From an uncultured Oscillospiraceae bacterium (lineage in GTDB: Bacteria > Bacillota > Clostridia > Oscillospirales > Oscillospiraceae): a DNA stretch of 7,636 nt. Both the position numbers and the translations under genes were made by a program. A model generated the notes under the pieces. The model was given only the letters and a program-made list of their open reading frames with translations. It ran no database searches and was not told the DNA's origin. Shown here piece after piece: positions 1 to 5,484 of the stretch (position 1 is its first letter; each line of letters begins with the position of its first letter). Where the stretch lies: positions 1 to 7,636 of the forward strand of contig CANRNA010000081.1 in the NCBI GenBank assembly GCA_947631805.1. The letters run 5' to 3'.

Positions 1-1541
1 ACCTGGCCGCCCATCTCCGCATAGAAGGGGGTCTTGTCCAGGACCACGATGCCCTCCACGCCGGGCATGAGCTCCTCCGCCTGCTCGTTCTCCACCACCA
101 GGGCCACGACCTTGGCCCCCTCAAAGGCGGTGTGGTCATAGCCCACGAACTGGGTCTCGGGCACGTCCTTGCCGAACTCCACGCCTGCCCAGCCCAGGTC
201 GCCCAGAGCCTCCCGAGCCTTCCGGGCACGCTGGCGCTGCTCCTCCATGAGGGTGTGGAAGCCGTCCTCGTCCACGGTCATGCCCTCCTCGGCGGCCATG
301 TCGGCCGTCAGGTCCAGAGGGAAGCCGTAGGTGTCGTAGAGCTTGAAGGCGTCGGCGCCGGAGAAGGTGGTCTCGCCCCTGTCCTTGTGCTGGTCCACCA
401 TCTCGGAGAAAATACGCATGCCGCCGTCGATGGTGCGGGCGAAGTTCTCCTCCTCCACACGGATGACCTTGGTGATGTACGCCTGCCGCTCCCGGAGCTC
501 GGGGTAGTGGCCCTCGTTCTCATGGATGACCATGTCCACGATTTTATACAAAAACGGCTCGTTCACGCCCAGGAGCTTCCCGTGCCGGGCGGCCCGGCGC
601 AGGAGGCGGCGCAGCACGTAGCCCCGGCCCTCGTTGGAGGGCAGGACCCCGTCGCATATCATCATGACGGAGGCACGGATGTGGTCGGTGATGACCCGCA
701 AAGACACGTCCATCTTGTGGCTCTGGCCATAGGTGGCGCCGGTGAGGCGGGAGACCTCGTTGGTGATGTTCATCACCGTGTCCACGTCGAACAGGCTGTC
801 CACGTCCTGGCACACCACCGCCAGGCGCTCCAGGCCCATGCCGGTGTCTATGTTCTTCTGCTTCAGCTCGGTGTAGTTGTCGTGGCCGTCGTTGTCGAAC
901 TGGGAGAAGACCACGTTCCAGACCTCCATGTACCGGTCGCAGTCGCAGCCCACGGTGCAGGTGGGCTTGCCGCAGCCGTACTTGGGGCCCCGGTCATAGT
1001 ATATCTCGGAGCAGGGGCCGCAGGGGCCGGAGCCGTGCTCCCAGAAGTTGTCCTCCTTGCCGAATTTATAGATGCGCTCGGCGGGGATGCCGATGACCTC
1101 GTTCCAGATGCGGAAGGCCTCGTCGTCGGCGGGGGTGGTCTCGTTCCCCGCGAACACGGAGGGGTAGAGCCTGTCCGGGTCCAGCCCCACCCATTCCGGG
1201 CTGGTCAGGAATTCCCAGGCCCAGGGGATGGCCTCCTTTTTGAAGTAGTCTCCGAAGGAGAAGTTGCCCAGCATCTCAAAATAGGTGCCGTGGCGGGCGG
1301 TCTTGCCGATGTTCTCGATGTCCCCGGTGCGGATGCACTTCTGGCAGGTGCAGACCCGGTGACGGGGCGGCTCCTGCTCTCCGGTGAAATAGGGCTTCAT
1401 GGGGGCCATGCCGGAGTTGATGAGCAGAAGGCTCGCGTCGTTCTGGGGGATCAGGGAGAAGCTGGGCAGACGGAGATGGCCCTTGGTCTCAAAGAAGGCC
1501 AGAAACATCTCCCGCAGTTCGTTGACGCCGTACTTTTTCAT
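1..1541 (-). CDS. alaS: Alanyl-tRNA synthetase, N-terminal 513 residues (3' end outside window)
   Basis: Cytoplasmic class II aminoacyl-tRNA synthetase that charges tRNA-Ala with alanine using ATP. Reading the minus strand from the ATG at 1541 gives an open frame to base 1 with no stop. Class II motifs are visible: a motif 1 region around residues 15-50 (FFETKGHLRLPSF, LLINSGMAPMKPYF), motif 2 at about 82-100 (ARHGTYFEMLGNFSFGDYF) and motif 3 GMGLERL at 234-240. CGPCSEIYYD follows at 174-183, then a Cys-rich insertion at 190-201 of the kind I associate with clostridial AlaRS. The helical tRNA-recognition region fills about 240-460, and FYAEMGGQ at 506-513 opens the segment before the editing domain. 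The editing domain and C-Ala domain are missing only because the window ends; full-length enzymes are about 870-880 residues. The start is supported by an AGAGG about 8 nt upstream. No T-box leader fits in the 38-nt gap to mltG, so alaS is probably expressed from the mltG transcript. Confidence 0.97.
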   Translation of the reverse strand, partial: MKKYGVNELREMFLAFFETKGHLRLPSFSLIPQNDASLLLINSGMAPMKPYFTGEQEPPRHRVCTCQKCIRTGDIENIGKTARHGTYFEMLGNFSFGDYFKKEAIPWAWEFLTSPEWVGLDPDRLYPSVFAGNETTPADDEAFRIWNEVIGIPAERIYKFGKEDNFWEHGSGPCGPCSEIYYDRGPKYGCGKPTCTVGCDCDRYMEVWNVVFSQFDNDGHDNYTELKQKNIDTGMGLERLAVVCQDVDSLFDVDTVMNITNEVSRLTGATYGQSHKMDVSLRVITDHIRASVMMICDGVLPSNEGRGYVLRRLLRRAARHGKLLGVNEPFLYKIVDMVIHENEGHYPELRERQAYITKVIRVEEENFARTIDGGMRIFSEMVDQHKDRGETTFSGADAFKLYDTYGFPLDLTADMAAEEGMTVDEDGFHTLMEEQRQRARKAREALGDLGWAGVEFGKDVPETQFVGYDHTAFEGAKVVALVVENEQAEELMPGVEGIVVLDKTPFYAEMGGQ

Positions 1542-1579
1542 TTTGTCTTACCTCTTATATGCTTTGTTTGCTTTGACTG

Positions 1580-3019
1580 TCAATAGGGATGGGCCTGGGC
1601 GAAGGCCTGCTGCTCCTCGTATGAGTTGAAGAAGGAGCTGACGCCGTCCACGGAATACCAGTAGTAGTAGTTGGTGCTGGCGGGCTCCAGCACGGCCATG
1701 ATGGACGCCAGGCCAGGGTTGCATATCGGTCCGGGGGGCAGACCCTTGTATATATAGGTGTTATAGGGGTCGTCGATGGCCAGGTCCTCCTGGGTCAGGT
1801 CGAAGGTGCTGGTGCCCTTGATATAGTTGATGGTGCTGTCCAGCCCCAGCTGCATCCCGGCGTTCAGGCGGTTGTAGATGACCGAGGCCATGATGGGCCG
1901 CTCCTCGTCGCTGCCGGCCTCCTTCTCGATAAGGGAGGCCATGGTGAGGACCTCGTGGAGGGTCATGCCGCGGGCGGCGGCCTTTTCCTCCACGCCGTTG
2001 TCGGCGAAGCGGCGCTTGGCGTTGTCCAGGAAGCGGCTGACGGCCAGCTCCGGGGACTCGCCCACATAGAATTGATAGGTGTCGGGGAACAGATACCCCT
2101 CCAGCCGCTCGGTGTCGCCCAGAGGCAGGTCCTTCAGGAAGTCGTAGTTGTAGTCGTAGGTGGTCACGGACTCGTAGAGCTTATCCTTCTTGATGCGCAC
2201 GTTGCTCTCCAGCAGGTCGAACACCTGGTCCACGGTCATGCCCTCGGGGAAGGTGACGGGCACGATCTCCTGGCTGCCGGAGCCCTCCTGCATCCGGCTG
2301 ACAAGGGCACGGTAGTCAAGGGTGGTGTCCAGAGAGTAGCGGCCAGGGTCCATCTTGATGTTGGCGTGGGAGAAGGCGGAGAACAGCTTGAACAGCCACT
2401 TATACTCGATGATGCCCCCGTCCTTCAGGGCGGTGGCCACCTGGTCGATGTCCACCTTTATCTCCACGTCCTGCTCCTCGCCGTCCACCTTGGTCCGCAC
2501 GGTGGTGGGCATGTCGCCGGTGGGCTCATAGGGGTCGATGGTCACGGTGGCGGTGACCTCGTCCTTGTTCAGCGCCAGCACGTCCACCGCGCACATCCAG
2601 GCAAAGCAGGCCAGTATCACGCTGATGCTGATGACGAACAGGGCGTACATCACGCCCCCGGCGATGCCCAGGCGGCCATAGCGCCGGAAACGGATGGGCA
2701 GATAGTCCCGCCACTCGGGCACGTCGTCCGGGTCGGTGTAATCCACCTCGTCCAGCTCCGAGTCGTATACCAGCATCTGGCCGCTCTTCAGGTCCCGGCC
2801 CACAGTGGGCGCCTCCCGCACCACGCGCACGTCCTCCTGGGCGGCCCGGCGGGCGGCGCGCCTCTCCTTCCGGGAGGGGCGGCCCTTTTTGGGAGCGGGA
2901 CGGCTGCCGGACACATACTCCTCGTCGAAGGAGTGGGTCTGTTCCTCAAAGCCCCCGTCCTCCTGGTCCAGACCGGAGGGGGAGGCGCTGTATTCGTCGT
3001 TGGGGTATTTCTGAGACAT
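1580..3019 (-). CDS. mltG: Endolytic murein transglycosylase MltG (YceG-like), long cytoplasmic N-terminus
   Basis: Membrane-anchored lytic transglycosylase that cuts nascent peptidoglycan strands and is thought to end glycan polymerisation. The product has 479 residues. Residues 1-115 are hydrophilic, acidic at first, then a basic stretch at 44-60 (KKGRPSRKERRAARR). One membrane segment lies at about 118-145 (GIAGGVMYALFVISISVILACF), giving an N-in topology. The extracellular part holds a LysM-like region (about 215-275) and the YceG catalytic domain: LEGYLFPDTY (307-316), ASLIEKEAG (361-369, E365 being the presumed catalytic glutamate), IYNRL (381-385), LGLDSTINY (391-399) and GLPPGPICNPG (426-436). 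The length is greater than the roughly 340-residue E. coli protein because of the N-terminal extension. The start is supported by AAGGAG about 7 nt upstream. The stop lies 38 nt before alaS on the same strand, suggesting one transcript. No clear sigma-A promoter was found upstream. Confidence 0.96.
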   Translation of the reverse strand: MSQKYPNDEYSASPSGLDQEDGGFEEQTHSFDEEYVSGSRPAPKKGRPSRKERRAARRAAQEDVRVVREAPTVGRDLKSGQMLVYDSELDEVDYTDPDDVPEWRDYLPIRFRRYGRLGIAGGVMYALFVISISVILACFAWMCAVDVLALNKDEVTATVTIDPYEPTGDMPTTVRTKVDGEEQDVEIKVDIDQVATALKDGGIIEYKWLFKLFSAFSHANIKMDPGRYSLDTTLDYRALVSRMQEGSGSQEIVPVTFPEGMTVDQVFDLLESNVRIKKDKLYESVTTYDYNYDFLKDLPLGDTERLEGYLFPDTYQFYVGESPELAVSRFLDNAKRRFADNGVEEKAAARGMTLHEVLTMASLIEKEAGSDEERPIMASVIYNRLNAGMQLGLDSTINYIKGTSTFDLTQEDLAIDDPYNTYIYKGLPPGPICNPGLASIMAVLEPASTNYYYWYSVDGVSSFFNSYEEQQAFAQAHPY

Positions 3020-3063
3020 GCAAACGCTCCTTATATTATCTTCGTCACGCCGGATGGCGGTCC

Positions 3064-3076
3064 GTCATAATATGAC
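3064..3076. promoter_or_regulatory. Perfect 13-nt palindrome between divergent mltG and the Gly-Cys peptide gene
   Basis: GTCATAATATGAC is a perfect inverted repeat with 6-nt arms and a single central base. It sits in the 133-nt region between the mltG start (3019, minus) and the small plus-strand gene (3153). It is AT-rich in a GC-rich surround. It could be a dimer operator or part of divergent -10 elements: CATAATAT on plus and CATATTAT on minus both fit the loose CATAnnnT pattern of sporulation sigma factors. No good -35 partner was found, so only the palindrome itself is certain. Confidence 0.35.
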
Positions 3077-3152
3077 ACGGATGGAAACGCGCCGGGGGCC
3101 CTACCGCGCAGGCACGGCCGCGAAATATAAGCGCGGAGAAAGGGACAAAATA

Positions 3153-3296
3153 ATGTTCTACAACAATTCCTATAGCTGGCTTTGGCTCATCATCATCCTG
3201 ATTCTCCTGTTCTCCGTCGCCGGTGGCTATGGCTGCGGCTGCGGCTGCAACGACAACAACAACGGCTGCGGGTGCGGCTGTGGCTGCGGCAACTGA
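3153..3296 (+). CDS. Small membrane peptide with C-terminal Gly-Cys repeats, function unknown
   Basis: A 47-residue product that I cannot assign to a named family. Residues 1-8 are polar and Asn/Tyr-rich (MFYNNSYS), 9-23 form one strongly hydrophobic helix (WLWLIIILILLFSVA), and 24-47 are almost entirely Gly and Cys, with seven Cys at 28, 30, 32, 39, 41, 43 and 45 split by NDNNN at 33-37. The ATG at 3153 is chosen because AAAGGG lies 8 nt upstream. The same frame is open back to 3018, but that would overlap the mltG start, have no ribosome binding site and add a non-hydrophobic leader. An intrinsic terminator begins 36 nt after the stop, so this looks like a single-gene transcript. The layout (short N-terminus, one helix, Gly-rich tail) recalls small YjcZ-like sporulation-associated peptides of Firmicutes, but this is only a resemblance. 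The Cys pairs could bind metal or form disulphides. Confidence is for its being a real gene. Confidence 0.75.
   Translation: MFYNNSYSWLWLIIILILLFSVAGGYGCGCGCNDNNNGCGCGCGCGN
3231..3248 (+). repeat. Three tandem GGCTGC hexamers encoding Gly-Cys
   Basis: Three perfect copies of GGCTGC encode residues 27-32 (GCGCGC) of the small membrane peptide. A second, slightly diverged run at 3264-3290 (GGC TGC GGG TGC GGC TGT GGC TGC GGC) encodes the other Gly-Cys block. The third-position changes (GGG, TGT) in the second block keep the amino acids, which suggests selection on the protein and not recent slippage alone. Confidence 0.7.
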
Positions 3297-3324
3297 GACT
3301 GCCGTCTGAACAGAAAAAGACCGG

Positions 3325-4059
3325 TCACGGCTCGGGGCTCTTCGGAGCCCCGTTTTTCATTCTCTCGGCCAGCACGGCCAGGGCGAACAGGGGCAGGCGT
3401 ATCTGCCGCCGGATGCGGCCGGGCTGGTGGAGCAGCCTGTACAGCCACTCCAGGTTGAGCCGTATCCATCTCTCCGGGGCGCGGGCCACGTCCCCGGCCA
3501 GCACGTCGATGCAGCCGCCCAGGCCCGTCATCAGGCCATGGGGAAGACGGGGGCGGTTGGCCTCCATCCACAGCTCCTGCCTGGGGGAGCCCAGGCAGAC
3601 CATGATGAAATCGGCCCCGGCGGCGCGGATGTCCGCCAGAACGGCCTCGTCGTCCTCAAAATAGCCGTGGTGGGTCCCGGCCACGGTCACGGCGGGCCAG
3701 CGCGCCTCGATGGCGGCAGCGGCTCTCTCCGCCACGCCGGGACGGCCTCCCAGCAGATAGACGCTGCCCTTCAGCTGCTCCAGCAGGGCCAGCAGAAAGT
3801 CGTAGCCCGTCACCCGCTCAGGCACGGGACAGCCCAGCACCCGGGAGGCCCACACGATGCCTATCCCGTCCGGCAAAGTCATGTCCGCCGCGGCGATGGC
3901 CCGGCGGAGGGATGAGTCTCTCCGGCAGTCCCAGACGATCTCCGGGTTGGGCGTGCACACGTAGGCGCTCCGGCCCGAGGCCATGAGGTCCAGGGCCCGG
4001 TCAACGGCCTGGTCCATGGTCACGCCGTCGAAGAGAACGCCCATGACCCGGGCGTTCAT
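3325..4059 (-). CDS. WecG/TagA/CpsF family glycosyltransferase (GT26)
   Basis: A 244-residue enzyme of the family that transfers N-acetylmannosamine or a related sugar from a UDP donor to undecaprenyl-diphosphate-GlcNAc at the inner face of the membrane, an early step of wall teichoic acid or other wall polysaccharide synthesis. Family motifs: CTPNPEIVW (35-43), LPDGIGIVW (62-70, D64 matching the proposed catalytic base of TagA), RVTGYDF (82-88), VYLLGG (100-105), VCLGSPRQELW (154-164) and GLGGCIDVLAGDVARAPERW (179-198). The C-terminal basic/hydrophobic appendage that contacts the membrane is present (LEWLYRLLHQPGRIRRQIRLP). Its ATG overlaps the sir2 TGA as ATGA, so translation is probably coupled. 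The exact sugar and polymer cannot be read from the sequence, and no other teichoic acid gene is in the window. The last codons carry the terminator of the opposing small gene. Confidence 0.93.
   Translation of the reverse strand: MNARVMGVLFDGVTMDQAVDRALDLMASGRSAYVCTPNPEIVWDCRRDSSLRRAIAAADMTLPDGIGIVWASRVLGCPVPERVTGYDFLLALLEQLKGSVYLLGGRPGVAERAAAAIEARWPAVTVAGTHHGYFEDDEAVLADIRAAGADFIMVCLGSPRQELWMEANRPRLPHGLMTGLGGCIDVLAGDVARAPERWIRLNLEWLYRLLHQPGRIRRQIRLPLFALAVLAERMKNGAPKSPEP
3333..3357 (+). terminator. Intrinsic terminator of the Gly-Cys peptide gene
   Basis: A perfect 8-bp stem CGGGGCTC / GAGCCCCG closed by a TTCG tetraloop is followed at once by TTTTT. This is a textbook Rho-independent terminator for plus-strand transcription from the small peptide gene. 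It lies wholly inside the last codons of the convergent glycosyltransferase gene, where the minus strand reads GAPKSP. On the minus strand the nearest T run (complement of 3314-3318) is about 14 nt past the stem, so it is a poor terminator in that direction. Confidence 0.88.
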
Positions 4060-4772
4060 ACCTGGGAGAACACCTGGCCTATATTGCCCCGGACGATCAG
4101 GTCGGCCTCTCCGTCCCGAGGGGTGACGCCCCGGTTCACCAGCACCAGTTTATGGCCCCGGTAGTAGTTGATGAGGCCCGCCGCCGGGTACACGGCCAGG
4201 CTGGTGCCGCCGATGATGAGCATATCCGCGCTGCGGATATACATCATGCTCTTTTGCAGGATGGTCTCATCCAGAGGCTCCTCATACAGCACCACGTCCG
4301 GCCGGACGATGCCGCCGCAGCTGCACCGGGGCACGCCCGTGCCCTCGTTGATATAGGCGGCGGGGTAGCTCTTCCGGCACCGGGCGCAGTAACAGCGCAG
4401 GGTGGACCCGTGGAGCTCCAGCACCTCCCGGCTGCCAGCGGCCTGGTGGAGCCCGTCGATGTTCTGGGTCAAAATGGCCTTGAGCTTGCCCTCCTGTTCC
4501 AGCTGGGCCAGGCGCAGATGAGCCTGGTTGGGTTTCGCGCCCCGGACCACCAGCTTTTCCCGATAGAAGCGATAGAACTCCTCCGGGTCCCGCTCAAAAA
4601 AGGAGTGGGACAGGATGGTCTCAGGGGGATAGGCCCACTTCTGGTTGTACAGTCCGTCCACACTGCGGAAGTCTGGGATGCCGCTCTCCGTGGAGACACC
4701 GGCCCCGCCGAAAAAGACGATGTTCTCACTTTCCGCGATCCACTGCCGCAGCTTGCCGATGGCCTCGTCCAC
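4056..4772 (-). CDS. NAD-dependent protein deacylase, Sir2 family
   Basis: A cytoplasmic sirtuin that removes acyl groups from lysines, consuming NAD+ and releasing nicotinamide and O-acyl-ADP-ribose. With the GTG start at 4772 the product has 238 residues. Visible motifs: GAGVSTESGIPDFR (23-36, NAD binding), TQNIDGLHQ (102-110), catalytic His in HGS (H121), zinc site C129-x2-C132 and C150-x-C152, GGTSLAVYPA (188-197) and VNRG (212-215). The frame extends to an ATG at 4802, but that ATG has no ribosome binding site. The GTG has AAAGGAG 8 nt upstream and gives the usual short N-terminus (MDEAIGKLRQWI). The gene follows a near-consensus promoter and overlaps the downstream glycosyltransferase gene by ATGA. 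Acyl preference (acetyl or longer) cannot be decided from the motifs seen. Confidence 0.95.
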   Translation of the reverse strand: MDEAIGKLRQWIAESENIVFFGGAGVSTESGIPDFRSVDGLYNQKWAYPPETILSHSFFERDPEEFYRFYREKLVVRGAKPNQAHLRLAQLEQEGKLKAILTQNIDGLHQAAGSREVLELHGSTLRCYCARCRKSYPAAYINEGTGVPRCSCGGIVRPDVVLYEEPLDETILQKSMMYIRSADMLIIGGTSLAVYPAAGLINYYRGHKLVLVNRGVTPRDGEADLIVRGNIGQVFSQV

Positions 4773-4780
4773 GAAAATGG

Positions 4781-4787
4781 CTCCTTT
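4781..4787 (-). promoter_or_regulatory. Ribosome binding site that selects the GTG start of sir2
   Basis: The minus strand reads AAAGGAG, then 8 nt, then GTG at 4772. The longer reading from ATG 4802 would place this Shine-Dalgarno inside the coding sequence (codons for QKGA) and has no such site of its own, so the GTG is preferred. Confidence 0.75.
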
Positions 4788-4826
4788 CTGTACTGTTCCC
4801 ATAAAATGGCTGTGCTAAATCAACTT

Positions 4827-4855
4827 ATTATAATATATCCGGGTCGGTTTTTCAA
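4827..4855 (-). promoter_or_regulatory. Sigma-A promoter of the sir2-glycosyltransferase operon
   Basis: On the minus strand TTGAAA (4855-4850, 5 of 6 to consensus) is followed by exactly 17 nt and a perfect TATAAT (4832-4827). Transcription should begin near 4820, giving a leader of about 48 nt to the GTG start. The spacer carries AAAACCGAC, also found in the opposing nrdR promoter. Confidence 0.85.
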
Positions 4856-4869
4856 TAAAAACAAGCGCC

Positions 4870-4889
4870 CACCGGGAAAAATCCCGGTG
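4870..4889. other. Perfect hairpin between the two divergent promoters
   Basis: CACCGGGA AAAA TCCCGGTG is an 8-bp perfect inverted repeat with a 4-nt loop, located upstream of both the sir2 and nrdR promoters. Neither promoter transcribes across it, so it is not an ordinary terminator for the flanking genes. A T run (TTGTTTTT) lies about 8 nt beyond it on the minus strand. It may block stray antisense transcription or bind a protein; the role is unknown. Confidence 0.45.
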
Positions 4890-4935
4890 AGAGAGGGGAA
4901 ATGGCACACTTTTTGCGGAGTTTTTTAATATTTTG

Positions 4936-4965
4936 GTGGCAAAACCGACAGGGCTGTGATATAAT
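4936..4965 (+). promoter_or_regulatory. Promoter of nrdR, extended -10 type
   Basis: A perfect TATAAT at 4960-4965 is preceded by TG at 4957-4958 (TGaTATAAT, an extended -10). The -35 is weak: GTGGCA at 4936-4941 with an 18-nt spacer, or TGGCAA at 4937-4942 with 17. An AT-rich tract (TTTTTTAATATTTT, 4921-4934) just upstream could serve as an UP element. The start point should be near 4972, leaving a leader of about 45 nt that holds an 11-nt palindrome, CCGGGGCCCGG (4977-4987). Confidence 0.75.
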
Positions 4966-5016
4966 TATGTAAATCGCCGGGGCCCGGTCCCTGCATCTAT
5001 ATACGGAGGAAAAACC

Positions 5017-5484
5017 ATGAAGTGTCCCTATTGCGGCTATGCCGAGAGCAAGGTCATCGACTCCCGCCCCGCGGACGAGGGCAGCACCATCCGGCGGCGG
5101 AGAGAGTGCCTCATGTGCGCCAAGCGGTTCACCACCTACGAGAAGGTGGAGCGCATGCCCCTGGTGGTGGTCAAGCGGGACGGCAGCCGCCAGACCTTTG
5201 ACAAGGTGAAGCTGATAAACAGCATGGTCAGGGCCTGCGAGAAGCGGACCGTGCCCCTGGACAAGATAGAGTCCATCGCCGACGGCATCGAGTCGGAGCT
5301 CCAGAGCGCCCTGGAGCGGGAGATCACCACCGCCGAGATAGGCGACATGGTGATGGAGCAGCTCAAGGCCGTGGACGAGGTGTCCTATGTGCGCTTTGCC
5401 AGCGTGTACAGGCAGTTCAAGGACATCAACACCTTCATGGAGGAGCTGACAAAGCTCCTGGGGGACAAGACCAAGGGGGATTAA
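5017..5484 (+). CDS. nrdR: Transcriptional repressor NrdR
   Basis: Zinc- and nucleotide-binding repressor of ribonucleotide reductase genes; it senses ATP/dATP through an ATP-cone and so adjusts dNTP supply. The 155-residue length is typical. The N-terminal zinc ribbon has C3-x2-C6 (MKCPYCGY) and C31-x2-C34, with the conserved VIDSRPADEGSTIRRRREC stretch (13-31) and RFTTYE (37-42). The ATP-cone spans about 49-139 (VVVKRDGSRQTFD, KLINSMVRAC, YVRFASVYRQF). ATACGGAGG lies 7 nt before the ATG, and the gene has its own promoter. No ribonucleotide reductase gene is in the window, and I saw no convincing NrdR box in its own promoter. Its TAA overlaps the TAA of the convergent DUF421 gene, with no intrinsic terminator between them. 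Confidence 0.98.
   Translation: MKCPYCGYAESKVIDSRPADEGSTIRRRRECLMCAKRFTTYEKVERMPLVVVKRDGSRQTFDKVKLINSMVRACEKRTVPLDKIESIADGIESELQSALEREITTAEIGDMVMEQLKAVDEVSYVRFASVYRQFKDINTFMEELTKLLGDKTKGD

Noticed and set aside
132..1586. Plus-strand 484-codon open frame opposite alaS
   Set aside because: It is the antisense of alaS. Its Val/His/Leu/Gly-rich composition, lack of any recognisable domain and lack of a ribosome binding site mark it as a shadow, even though it is longer than most real genes here.
1955..3070. Plus-strand 371-codon frame opposite mltG
   Set aside because: It is antisense to a gene with clear MltG motifs; low-complexity His/Val/Gly composition is typical of GC-rich shadow frames.
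3126..3131. TATAAG as a -10 box for the small peptide gene
   Set aside because: No -35 partner lies 16-18 nt upstream and transcription would begin at or inside the ribosome binding site.
3018..3152. N-terminal extension of the Gly-Cys peptide to an ATG at 3018
   Set aside because: It overlaps the mltG start codon and ribosome binding site, has none of its own, and would put a charged leader before the membrane helix; the ATG at 3153 has AAAGGG at good spacing.
3153..3296. Gly-Cys peptide as a SCIFF or other modified-peptide precursor
   Set aside because: No radical SAM or other maturase lies nearby, and the peptide has a membrane helix where a leader peptide would be expected.
4936..5016. 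NrdR box (autoregulation) in the nrdR promoter
   Set aside because: The AT-rich stretch around TATAATTATG does not show the acaCwAtATaTwGtgt pattern; no tandem copies are present.
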